DNA from: a virus
Virus record (IMG/VR): IMGVR_UViG_3300017917_002003
Location: 1-48,477 of that record
Direction: 5' to 3' (one strand)
DNA length: 48,477 nt
Position numbers and translations under genes: made by a program. The notes beneath the pieces are model-generated. The model saw only the letters and a list, made by a program, of their open reading frames with translations. It searched no databases and was not told the origin of the DNA. Position 1 is the first letter of the stretch. The number at the start of each line of letters is the position of its first letter. Below are positions 22,784-31,582 of the stretch, one piece after another.

Positions 22784-24262
22784 ATGGCATACACAGAATT
22801 TTATGTAAATCCTAGCGCAACAGGTGCTAGTAACTTCAATGCTGGGAGCACAGATGGTGCTCCTGTATTTTCTGCTGATAACGGAAACTTTGTTTCAACA
22901 GGTACATATACAGTCGTTGGCGGTGCTTCTACTGCTGCTGTTCAAATTGGTATGTTCGCTAGTATTTATTTAAATACAACAACAGGAAACACTACAGTAG
23001 TAGCAAGAATTACTAACGTAACAGCAACAACCATAGTAGTAAGCACAACCTTCAGAGTAGGTGCAGCACTAACAACAGTAGCAGGAACAGGAAACGTCAA
23101 TATTCGTGTAGGTGGTGCATGGACAGGTCCATCTGGTGCAAGTGGGTTTCCATTCACTTATACTGGTACCACATTATTCTTTACAAGTTCGTTAAAAAAT
23201 ACGAACGGCGATTTTCCAAGATGTAATTTTAAAGATACAACTTATAATATAACAACTGGTATAACATGGACCCAAACTCTCGCAACTGGTACTCTCATGG
23301 AAGGTTATTCTTCAATCCCTGGAGATGGAGGAAGAGCCGTTATAAGTGGATCAGGTGTAACAGGAACATCTATAGTTCTGCTAACATTAGGTGCAGGTGT
23401 AGGTTCATATATAAAAAACTTTATTTTTGATAATAATGGTGATACAGGCACCAGTGATGGTGTTGTGGTAGGTGGAAGCGTTCATACATTGGAAAGAATA
23501 GGTTTTTACAACATAAGAGGAAGAGGTTTGTTCATAACCGGAACTAACGTAACTTGTATCGAATGCGAAGCATACAACTGCAACATAAGCAACACTGCAA
23601 ACTATTCAGGATTTTTAGCAACCACTACTGCAACCAGTGTAGGCTTTATAAGATGTATAGCTTGGAATAATGCAGGATCAAATACAAGCGGATTTATTGC
23701 AACTGGTGTTTCACCTACATTTTTAGGCTGCATAGCTTATAACAACGGCAACATCGGTTTTAAAATGGCAATAACAACAGCAGGTATTAATTCCAGAATA
23801 TCCAATTGTGTTGCTGATAAAAACACTAGCGACGGAATAGATTTTTCAAGTACATCTACAAGCGCTCTAACAAATTATGTAGAAAACTGCATATTAACAA
23901 GAAATGGTGGATTTGGGATAAATGCATCTGGTGCGTCTACTGTTCCACGAAATACAGGAATTTACAACTGTATGTTTGGAACAAATACTTCTGGAACAAT
24001 AGGCGGTTTACAAAGCTGGACAGAATCTAATTCTATATCATTGCCTGCTAACCAATCTCCATTTGTAAATGCAGATGCAGGTGATTTCGATTTGAATACA
24101 AGCGTTTCAGCAGGAACAAGTGCATTGAATGCTGGTAGAGGAACTTTCTTACAATCTGCATCAGCAGGATTTTCTGGAACATTAAGTTATAATGATATTG
24201 GTGCATCACAAGACTTTCAGAGTGCTAGTACTTCCTCAGAAAAAACATTTTTATTCTGTTAA
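22784..24262 (+). CDS. Right-handed beta-helix tail spike or adhesin
   Basis: A 492-aa virion protein. Residues about 200-410 have the short repeating pattern of right-handed parallel beta-helix (pectate-lyase-like) proteins, with periodic 'c.a.nn...gf......' turns such as CIECEAYNCNISN, FIRCIAWNNAGS, FLGCIAYNNGNIGF and ISNCVADKNTSDGI. The Ser/Thr/Gly-rich N-terminal 130 residues probably attach it to the tail. Beta-helix spikes often bind or cut cell-surface polysaccharides; no catalytic set can be identified by eye. Several Cys residues lie on the repeats, unusual for an exported-looking fibre. Confidence 0.8.
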   Translation: MAYTEFYVNPSATGASNFNAGSTDGAPVFSADNGNFVSTGTYTVVGGASTAAVQIGMFASIYLNTTTGNTTVVARITNVTATTIVVSTTFRVGAALTTVAGTGNVNIRVGGAWTGPSGASGFPFTYTGTTLFFTSSLKNTNGDFPRCNFKDTTYNITTGITWTQTLATGTLMEGYSSIPGDGGRAVISGSGVTGTSIVLLTLGAGVGSYIKNFIFDNNGDTGTSDGVVVGGSVHTLERIGFYNIRGRGLFITGTNVTCIECEAYNCNISNTANYSGFLATTTATSVGFIRCIAWNNAGSNTSGFIATGVSPTFLGCIAYNNGNIGFKMAITTAGINSRISNCVADKNTSDGIDFSSTSTSALTNYVENCILTRNGGFGINASGASTVPRNTGIYNCMFGTNTSGTIGGLQSWTESNSISLPANQSPFVNADAGDFDLNTSVSAGTSALNAGRGTFLQSASAGFSGTLSYNDIGASQDFQSASTSSEKTFLFC

Positions 24263-24272
24263 TACTTTCTCA

Positions 24273-24280
24273 AGTAAATA
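24273..24280 (+). promoter_or_regulatory. Late-type promoter box AGTAAATA
   Basis: Ends 6 nt before the ATG at 24287, in the 24-bp gap after the beta-helix gene. Confidence 0.55.
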
Positions 24281-24286
24281 TTTAGA

Positions 24287-25063
24287 ATGAACTCTTTGTA
24301 TCAAATTTTAACCCAACAATACTCAAATCAGGGTATTCAAGATTTGGACGTTTTTTACGATTCTTATATTTTTAACTTAAAAATAAAGGATTCTTCTAGT
24401 AATTACAACGTACTTTTGATCGAAAAGGTTCAATTTGATTACCAAAAAGAAAGTATTCAAAGAATTAAAAACGGAATTACTTTAAATTTCGGAGACACTG
24501 GAACAGACACGCCTTATTATTCAAACGGAAATTGTTTTATTAAAGGAATTTTAAACAAACAAACCAAGAGTGTTTATTTAATAGGAACACGATCTATGCA
24601 AAACGGCAACACAATTCCTGTTGTCTACCTTTATGATTTAAACGCACATGAAGTAAAAAATATATTTCCAAAACAGAGCGACATTGATAATTTTAACAGT
24701 TTTGATAACTACACTTTTAAAAGTGACAATCTTCCAATATGTAATATTTTAGATGATAAATTATACATTCTTTTTCAAACTCAAGATGGTTTTTTCAATT
24801 ATATTAACGTATTAGTTTTCCGTTTAAAAGGAGAAAAATGTGAACTTATCTCTTACGAGATTACAAAATACGATTATAATAAAAACATTCAATTTACAAA
24901 TATAAATCAAGATTTTTTAAATTATAAAATAGGAAATTATAGCGGTGTTTTAAAAAGAACAGGTGTAGATGCTTATGTCATACCAGCAGTAGGATTATTA
25001 TTAGATGATGACGTTACAGAATTAGGACTAGATAGTTCCGTAACTTTAGGAATTGATTTATAA
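24287..25063 (+). CDS. Tail-region protein of unknown function
   Basis: A 258-aa protein I do not recognise. It is rich in aromatic residues and predicted beta strands (VLLIEKVQFDY, SVYLIGTRSM, KLYILFQTQDGFFNYINVLVFRLKG), with no signal peptide or motif. The C-terminus (GLLLDDDVTELGLDSSVTLGIDL) is acidic. Its place between adhesin genes and its own promoter box suggest a late virion component or fibre-attachment protein. Its stop codon is part of the next gene's TATAAATA box. Confidence 0.75.
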   Translation: MNSLYQILTQQYSNQGIQDLDVFYDSYIFNLKIKDSSSNYNVLLIEKVQFDYQKESIQRIKNGITLNFGDTGTDTPYYSNGNCFIKGILNKQTKSVYLIGTRSMQNGNTIPVVYLYDLNAHEVKNIFPKQSDIDNFNSFDNYTFKSDNLPICNILDDKLYILFQTQDGFFNYINVLVFRLKGEKCELISYEITKYDYNKNIQFTNINQDFLNYKIGNYSGVLKRTGVDAYVIPAVGLLLDDDVTELGLDSSVTLGIDL

Positions 25064-25066
25064 ATA
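25059..25066 (+). promoter_or_regulatory. Late-type promoter box TATAAATA
   Basis: Overlaps the stop codon of the previous gene and ends 5 nt before ATG 25072. The 16-nt string TATAAATATCTGTATG is identical to the one before terS (7476-7491). Confidence 0.65.
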
Positions 25067-25071
25067 TCTGT

Positions 25072-26490
25072 ATGTCATCAGTTAATTTCTCAGAATTACA
25101 GTCCACAACCAATGCCTCAAGTGGTAGTCAATTATTTTTAAGATTAGATAATGGTCTTTCTGGCGCAGACGGTTTTAATAGAATAAATTTTGTTAATTTT
25201 GAAAAAAGTTTAAACATTTATCCTATAGTTAGTTCTTTTTCTGCAAATTGGAACAATGCTTCTTCTGTAATAGAAAATGGAGGAACAGTTGATGGTAATC
25301 TTGTTGTTAATGGTGAATTATCGGCTAATTTTATAAGAGCCGCTTCTGCAAATATAGATGTAATTAATATAACAAACTATGAATTATCAGGATTTAGTAT
25401 ATTAAGTGGCGGTTTAACAGTTCAAGGCACAATAAGCGCCAATAATATAATTTATGATGCAACAGGAAATAGCTCTAAATGGAATTCTGTTTATTCTACT
25501 GTTAATACTGCATCAGCTATTTGGGCAGGTATAAACACATTAAGTGCTGCGGCATGGGTAGATAAAAGCGGAAGTGACGTTTCTGGCGAAATAGGAAATA
25601 TTCATAAACCATATCTTACTATGCAAGCTGCTTTTAATGATGGTGCAAAAATATTTTATGTAGGAGCAGGAACTTTTGATGGAATAACTGCATCAGAATC
25701 TATTCAGATTTCTTATATGGGCGTTGGTCAGAATTTGACCACCATCTCTACTATTCAGGTTAATAATACAGTTTCTACGGCTTATACTGTTTCTTTACAA
25801 GACATAGGATGTCAAACCGCCACTATTGATACTATAAATTCTGTTGGTGCAAATAGTTCTGATCCTACAATCAATGCCGGAGATTCAGGAACAATTACAT
25901 TAATAAATGTAAAGGCCACATATCTAAATAATATTGGAGGTGACGGCTTCAACGGAACAATTGATAATCTCGATGGTTCAGATGGTGGAGATTCATCAAT
26001 TATTTATATTAAAGGTAACTGTTACATCTCGTCTGTTTCTAATTATGGAGGAGTTGGCGGAAATGGATACGACGACGGTATAAATGTCGGAAAGGGTGGA
26101 CGCGGAGGAAACTCTGGAGGAATATCTGGAGATTTTTTATACGTCACATTTGACATATCTTCATATGGTGGGGCAGCAGGAGGTAATGGCTCAGGTGTTG
26201 TAGATGCAGTTCTTGGCGGTGCAGGAGGAAATATAACATTAAGAAGCTTAGAGTGTGCAGGAACTTTAAATGTAGATGCTGGAAACGGTTCAGGTTTGAT
26301 TCCTCCTGATATTGCGGCTGGAAATTTAACTACTAGTAAGGCTAATATATCTGTATTAAATATAAATCCTGCTTCCGCAGGAGACTCAGGATCAATAAAT
26401 GGTCAATTTATCTATATAGGAATCTTGAACGGTTCTCCTACAATAAACGCACTCATCAGTAATATTAACGGCACGCCATACGGAACATAA
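25072..26490 (+). CDS. Tail fibre / adhesin with glycine-rich islands
   Basis: A 472-aa fibre protein. The N-terminal half shares the Ser/Asn/Ala style of the long fibre (SANWNNASSVIENGG, SKWNSVYSTVNTASAIW), suggesting a common attachment module. After residue 290 come glycine-rich islands (GGDGFNG, GGVGGNGYDDG, GKGGRGGNSGG, GGAAGGNGSG, GGAGGN) between beta-strand segments. Polyglycine islands separated by variable loops are the receptor-binding design of gp38-type adhesins of T-even phages, so this may be a tip adhesin; that is analogy, not homology. Confidence 0.8.
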   Translation: MSSVNFSELQSTTNASSGSQLFLRLDNGLSGADGFNRINFVNFEKSLNIYPIVSSFSANWNNASSVIENGGTVDGNLVVNGELSANFIRAASANIDVINITNYELSGFSILSGGLTVQGTISANNIIYDATGNSSKWNSVYSTVNTASAIWAGINTLSAAAWVDKSGSDVSGEIGNIHKPYLTMQAAFNDGAKIFYVGAGTFDGITASESIQISYMGVGQNLTTISTIQVNNTVSTAYTVSLQDIGCQTATIDTINSVGANSSDPTINAGDSGTITLINVKATYLNNIGGDGFNGTIDNLDGSDGGDSSIIYIKGNCYISSVSNYGGVGGNGYDDGINVGKGGRGGNSGGISGDFLYVTFDISSYGGAAGGNGSGVVDAVLGGAGGNITLRSLECAGTLNVDAGNGSGLIPPDIAAGNLTTSKANISVLNINPASAGDSGSINGQFIYIGILNGSPTINALISNINGTPYGT

Positions 26491-26513
26491 TATTTGTTTT
26501 AAATATTCTACGT

Positions 26514-26521
26514 CATAAATA
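26514..26521 (+). promoter_or_regulatory. Late-type promoter box CATAAATA
   Basis: Ends 6 nt before the ATG at 26528. Confidence 0.62.
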
Positions 26522-26527
26522 AAGATA

Positions 26528-29296
26528 ATGGCAATAACGCTTTCCACATTATCAGTTTTTACTCCATTTTTATCAGTTTATCAACCAGAAGAAATTAGTT
26601 TCTTAAATTCTGATAGAGGAATGAACATTGCTCTTTCTAGTATAAACGAAAATGATTTATATTTACAGTTTCCACAATTTTCAGAACATTTTGTAAATTC
26701 TTGGTTTTCTGAAAATTATTTCTTATTCTTAACAGATTTTACAAACTTGTCTAGTTTCTTTAACACAATGACACAGTTTTCTAGTGTGTCTTGTGGTTAC
26801 AACATGAATGAGTTTAACACCAAATATGATTGGGTTAAAAATAATTTCTCACAAAGCACAACAGCGTATAATACCACGCAGTTTTTAGGAATAGTTGATA
26901 AAGATTTAAAATTCAATATTCTTCCTCTTAAAACAAAAACATCTATCAACAATGAGGAATATTCATTAACAAACAATTACAAAGAGTATCAAAAAATCTA
27001 CGACATAGCAGATTCTTTGTTCTTACAGTTTAAAACTGATAAAATTCCTTTCACTCTTGAACCAGACAAATATTCTTTACTGTTCAATTCATACAATGTA
27101 GCAAGTTGTTACATCAATGATGCCGATTTTATTAATAACGGTGCAGTTGGTGGTGATTGTCCTTTAAATTCAGATGTTATTTTCTTTGAACAAAATGAAT
27201 ATGGTAGTTATACAAACAATGGACCTGAAAATGTAAACACTGTTAATAATGGCACACTTCTTTGCTTATGGCTTTCTTCGGAAACTGTAGAACCAAGCTC
27301 AAATAAAATTTGGGCAGAGAGATGGTATGATCCAAATACTGTTTCTCAAGGAGATGCATTCATTTCACAAAAGAACACACTCTCATCAAACTTTTCATAC
27401 ATTGTTGATCTTCCATCAAATAAAATTCTTTCTGAAAAAGAAAAACTAACCTATTTGCGTTATGGTCCAAAGAGAAACGAAACATTCTTAAATAGCTTTT
27501 CGGGAGATTTACAAATTTATTTCAAAAATTGGGACAAAGAGTTTGCATCCCAAACCAATAATGCTTCTGGTTACGTTGTAGGTTCATATCCATTAGCAAC
27601 CGATACATTAGTTCTTGATGGTTCTACACATGCACACATTCCACCAGAAGACGATCTTTATGTTGATAATAACATAACTGTTGGATTATGGGCATACACT
27701 GATGATTGGACTGTAAACAACGACTCACAATTCTTTGGTAACTTTTATAATGAGAGTGGATATGGAATTTTCTATAACACAGGAACCACAAACAACTTAA
27801 TTTCTATTCCTACAAGTTCTAACAATCTTTATGCTTTAAATTATAAAGGATATAAGGTTTTTGAAAAGAATTTAAAAGAAGATTTAGGATTGAGTGCAAT
27901 CGCAATTGATTATGTGAAAACTGATCTATTCGGAAATCGTTGGTTATACGACAGTCTCAATAATAATTTATACAAAATTGAAAATGACGACTTAGCAGTT
28001 AAAACTGTCCAACTTCCAAACAACGCCGTTATCACAAAAATAGATTGCGACTCTAATAACAATCTTTATTTCCTAGACAACACTTCAAAAACTATATCTT
28101 CTATAAATTCATTTGGTGAATACATTTCTAGTGGTTCAATAGCATCTTATCAGGATATTTTTGAAGTTGATTTAAACAATAATGTTGTTGTAGACTCTGC
28201 GGAATTTTTAACATTCAATAGTCTCAATCAACCAATTAAAATGATTGGTCCTACACTCTATGTTAATGGAGACAGAGTTTTACACTTAACTGATAAACCA
28301 CAAGCACTCCGACTTGATTCATACGATAATATTTGGATTTTATTTCAAAATCAAATTATCAAAACTGACCCAAAAGGAAAGCTATTAATTCAGAAAAATC
28401 TCAGACTATCTTTCTCAGATACCGATGGCGAAATGTGCTTTGTTAAAAATTTTGTTAACAACCAAGAAACTATTCAGTTGTGGATTGTTTTTAATAAAGG
28501 AAAACAAATTATCATTTTAAATTCGGATGCTGAAATTGTAAAAAGAATAGATTTAATTGATCTTTTCGTTGGTCGCTCATGTCAAGATATAAACTTGAAT
28601 GTAACAGGCGATTTCACCGGATTTGATTCAAAGAGAAAATACGAAAGAGTTGGAAATGAGCCTATCACAATTAAAAACCCAGCATTTTCTGTTCGTGCAG
28701 AACTAGTTTGCGGAAGTGATCGTCATCTTCTTCGTTTGGACACTCCTGCAATTTCCGCTAGAGGCTGGACTCACTTAGCATTCTCTATAGAAAATGAACA
28801 AGATTCTACAATTGCTAAGTTTTATATAAATGGAAGAATTGTTGATTCTCAAAGTTTCGCCAAAAACTATAAAATAGAACATCGCTATCGTTCATCTCCG
28901 TTTATTGTTGGTGGTATCAGCGGAAAACTTGGTGCAAAAAATGTTGAAAAGGCCATTGTTAAAAATGGTTACTTCATTGGCGAAGTGGATGAAATCCGAA
29001 TGTATAAAAAGGCACTTAATGATTATCAAATCTTGAATCTTTACCTAAACGATCATTACAACAAGTGGAGTCCAATATCTTTTTATATAAAAACACCAGA
29101 AATAACAATGTTGGAAGAAATAGACACTTTCCACATTAATCGTTACAAAGGTTTCAAATCAAATTACTTTAACATTCGAATTAAAAACTTCTCAGATGAT
29201 TCGGATTTAAGAACTTTGGTAGAAAACTACATTCGTGCGAATATTTCGTCATTTACACCCGCAAATACACAATTAAACGAAGTAATATTTGAATAA
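26528..29296 (+). CDS. Large tail protein with LamG lectin domain and inserted propeller
   Basis: A 922-aa virion protein. Residues 1-350 are unassigned. A concanavalin/LamG-type domain appears in two parts: its first half at about 358-425 (LVLDGSTHAHIPPEDDL, ITVGLWAY, SQFFGNF, GYGIFY) and its second at about 720-842 (ISARGWTHLAFSIEN, KFYINGRIVDSQSF, FIVGGI, GEVDEIRMYKKALNDYQI). Between them, about 430-690, lie repeats like NHL/SMP propeller blades (NRWLYDSLNNNLYKI, NNLYFLDNTSKTISSIN, DNIWILFQNQIIKTD). The design suggests carbohydrate binding at the cell surface. The stop lies 25 nt before the portal ATG. Confidence 0.82.
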   Translation: MAITLSTLSVFTPFLSVYQPEEISFLNSDRGMNIALSSINENDLYLQFPQFSEHFVNSWFSENYFLFLTDFTNLSSFFNTMTQFSSVSCGYNMNEFNTKYDWVKNNFSQSTTAYNTTQFLGIVDKDLKFNILPLKTKTSINNEEYSLTNNYKEYQKIYDIADSLFLQFKTDKIPFTLEPDKYSLLFNSYNVASCYINDADFINNGAVGGDCPLNSDVIFFEQNEYGSYTNNGPENVNTVNNGTLLCLWLSSETVEPSSNKIWAERWYDPNTVSQGDAFISQKNTLSSNFSYIVDLPSNKILSEKEKLTYLRYGPKRNETFLNSFSGDLQIYFKNWDKEFASQTNNASGYVVGSYPLATDTLVLDGSTHAHIPPEDDLYVDNNITVGLWAYTDDWTVNNDSQFFGNFYNESGYGIFYNTGTTNNLISIPTSSNNLYALNYKGYKVFEKNLKEDLGLSAIAIDYVKTDLFGNRWLYDSLNNNLYKIENDDLAVKTVQLPNNAVITKIDCDSNNNLYFLDNTSKTISSINSFGEYISSGSIASYQDIFEVDLNNNVVVDSAEFLTFNSLNQPIKMIGPTLYVNGDRVLHLTDKPQALRLDSYDNIWILFQNQIIKTDPKGKLLIQKNLRLSFSDTDGEMCFVKNFVNNQETIQLWIVFNKGKQIIILNSDAEIVKRIDLIDLFVGRSCQDINLNVTGDFTGFDSKRKYERVGNEPITIKNPAFSVRAELVCGSDRHLLRLDTPAISARGWTHLAFSIENEQDSTIAKFYINGRIVDSQSFAKNYKIEHRYRSSPFIVGGISGKLGAKNVEKAIVKNGYFIGEVDEIRMYKKALNDYQILNLYLNDHYNKWSPISFYIKTPEITMLEEIDTFHINRYKGFKSNYFNIRIKNFSDDSDLRTLVENYIRANISSFTPANTQLNEVIFE

Positions 29297-29308
29297 ACCA
29301 CTCAAAGG

Positions 29309-29316
29309 CATAAGTA
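29309..29316 (+). promoter_or_regulatory. Late-type promoter variant CATAAGTA
   Basis: Ends exactly 5 nt before ATG 29322. It supports that ATG as the portal start rather than the in-frame TTG at 29289. Confidence 0.5.
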
Positions 29317-29321
29317 ATTTT

Positions 29322-31565
29322 ATGAATCCGACAGATCGTTTACTAAAATCATTACCCCACATCAGAAGCTTATTCGGGGACGACGAATTTCAGAAAGTAA
29401 ATACAAGATACGAATTATTTGACAACTCTTCAATATCAAAGGATAAAAGAGTTCAAAGACTTTCCGTTACAAACGCATTTGATTATGACTTAGAATACAT
29501 TAACGGTGGTTCTCGCATTTCAAACATGTATTATCATCAGTTGATGTATAATTCTACATCTGATGACAAGAAACGTCGTCTTGATGACTATCGTTCAATG
29601 GCAAACTATCCAGAAGTTGAACGTGCATTAACAGAAATTGTAAACGAATTCTTTGAAAAAGACGATAAAGGACGATATGTTAAATTTGATCTTCGTGGTG
29701 ATTATAACGACGAAGTAAAAACTCTTATCGAAGAAGAATTTTTCCATTTTCTTGAAATATTCAAGTTTGATGAAAAAGGTTCGAGAACAATTCGTGACTG
29801 GTTAATCGAAGGTGAAGTTTTCTTTGAAAATATTGTTTCTATAAAGAAACCAGAACTCGGAATTATTGGTGTTACCAGAATATCATCAGATCGTTGTGAT
29901 CCTCTTTATTATGATTTAGACAACGAGTTGATTGACTGTTTCTTATTAAGAGCCAAATCGCCTGACATGTATCCTTTCCAGTGGGGAAAATTCACTGCAC
30001 AAGCATCATACGGAACAAATCACCAACATCAATTGTTATTCATGAATGATAAGCAAATAACTTACTTTGCAAATGACCAATGGAGTGATGGTAAAAAGTT
30101 TAAACTTCCTGTTTTACATTATGCACACCGTCCATATCGTCAATTATCTCTTATTGAAGATGCAACTGTTATATACATGCTTGTTCGTGCGCCAGAACGC
30201 CTTGTTTTTACTGTTGATGTTGGTAACATGCAACCTAGTAAGGCAGAACAATATATGAAGCGTCTTATGGGCCAATTCTGGAGCAAGAAAACAATGTCCA
30301 GAGATGGTCGTATCGAGAATGTTTATGATCCGCAAGGTATGCTTGAAAACTATTGGTTCCCTGTGCGCGAGGGCGGAAAAGGCAGTGATGTGAAATCTAT
30401 TGGTGGCGGTAAAGCAAGCCCTGATAACCTTGAAATCTTAAACTATTTCGTTCAGAAACTTTATCAAAGTCTTAAAGTTCCTCTTTCACGTTTAAATTCG
30501 GAAGCAGCTTTCTCTGATGGTGAAAATATTACAAGAGAAGAACTTGCATTCGCTGAATACATTATCAACATTCAAAAGCTTTGGGCAGCAGCACTTAAAA
30601 AATCCTTTATTGTTCACTTAAAATTAAAAGGCAAGAAAATCTTGGAATCTGCTAAGAAATTGAATATTGATAAAATCATGATTCGTGGTGGAAATATACC
30701 ACAAAACAGCTTTCAAGTTTCACAAGTTTTCAAAGACTCATTTACTAGTAAATGCTGGGACAACTATGATTTATTAGCAGAAGAAGTTTTTGATACTCTT
30801 GAAGTTCTTCGTGAAAATGTAGATTCTCAAAAAGAAAGATTTGAAAATGAAATTAAAGTTGTTGAAGAGTCTATTAGTAAACTTGATGAAGGGGTTATAC
30901 TTGAGACGGAAAATTTCAATAGAAATGTTTTAGAAAAATCTTTAGAAGGACTCTACGAAGAATTATCTATTATACAAGAACAACAGACAGATTTAGAGGA
31001 AATAAACTCTGATATGTTGTCATGGTGGGAACAATACGATTTAAGAGAAGAAGACATTCATGTTAAATTTGTTGAACCAAGCCAATTCTTCGCTCTTCGT
31101 GAACAACAATTATTCCAAATTAAATATGATAACTTTAACAACATGAGTCAGAATGATTTCGTATCAAATACTCTTGCATTAAAAATGTATCTTGGTTGGA
31201 CAGACAAAGAAATTTTAACAAACTTGGATATGCTTCGTAAGGATGCTGCATTCCGCTGGGAACTTTCTCAAATCGAACAAAATGGTCCTGACTTCCGTGA
31301 AAAAGCTCTTGAAGAAATTCAAGGAACTGCTATGGCAGGCGGTGAAGGTGGTGAAATCGGTCTTGGTGGATTGGGCGGTGGCGGAGGTCCACCTCCTCTT
31401 CCAAGTCCATCAGGCGGTGGCGGTGGTGAAGGAGGTGGTGGGGCAGAACCATTACCAGAATTCGGAGCACCTCTTCCAGCAGGAACCGAAGGAGGTCCAT
31501 CAGCAGAAGGTGGAGCAGAAGCAGCAGGCGGTGAAGAGGGTCCAACTCCTCCGCCAACAGCATAA
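29322..31565 (+). CDS. gp20: Portal protein, T4 gp20-like
   Basis: A 747-aa portal (T4 gp20: 524 aa), the dodecameric gate for DNA at the head vertex. Diagnostic segments are YRSMANYPEVERALTEIVNE, IRDWLIEGEVFFENIV, the crown/stem region RAPERLVFTVDVGNMQPSKAEQYM with the following LMGQFWSKK, and ENYWFPVREGGKGSDVKSIGGG with YFVQKLYQSLKVPLSRL. The last 80 residues are a low-complexity Gly/Pro/Glu/Ala tail. The start is ATG 29322, set by CATAAGTA 5 nt upstream; the frame stays open to a TTG at 29289 that overlaps the previous stop. It partners terL, gp13 and gp14. Confidence 0.96.
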   Translation: MNPTDRLLKSLPHIRSLFGDDEFQKVNTRYELFDNSSISKDKRVQRLSVTNAFDYDLEYINGGSRISNMYYHQLMYNSTSDDKKRRLDDYRSMANYPEVERALTEIVNEFFEKDDKGRYVKFDLRGDYNDEVKTLIEEEFFHFLEIFKFDEKGSRTIRDWLIEGEVFFENIVSIKKPELGIIGVTRISSDRCDPLYYDLDNELIDCFLLRAKSPDMYPFQWGKFTAQASYGTNHQHQLLFMNDKQITYFANDQWSDGKKFKLPVLHYAHRPYRQLSLIEDATVIYMLVRAPERLVFTVDVGNMQPSKAEQYMKRLMGQFWSKKTMSRDGRIENVYDPQGMLENYWFPVREGGKGSDVKSIGGGKASPDNLEILNYFVQKLYQSLKVPLSRLNSEAAFSDGENITREELAFAEYIINIQKLWAAALKKSFIVHLKLKGKKILESAKKLNIDKIMIRGGNIPQNSFQVSQVFKDSFTSKCWDNYDLLAEEVFDTLEVLRENVDSQKERFENEIKVVEESISKLDEGVILETENFNRNVLEKSLEGLYEELSIIQEQQTDLEEINSDMLSWWEQYDLREEDIHVKFVEPSQFFALREQQLFQIKYDNFNNMSQNDFVSNTLALKMYLGWTDKEILTNLDMLRKDAAFRWELSQIEQNGPDFREKALEEIQGTAMAGGEGGEIGLGGLGGGGGPPPLPSPSGGGGGEGGGGAEPLPEFGAPLPAGTEGGPSAEGGAEAAGGEEGPTPPPTA

Positions 31566-31568
31566 AAA

Positions 31569-31576
31569 TATAAGTA
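31569..31576 (+). promoter_or_regulatory. Late-type promoter variant TATAAGTA
   Basis: Just after the portal stop and 6 nt before the ATG at 31583. Confidence 0.5.
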
Positions 31577-31582
31577 AAAAAT

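Noticed and set aside
29289-29321. TTG start extending the portal by 11 residues
   Set aside because: It overlaps the previous gene, and the ATG at 29322 has a promoter variant at 5 nt.
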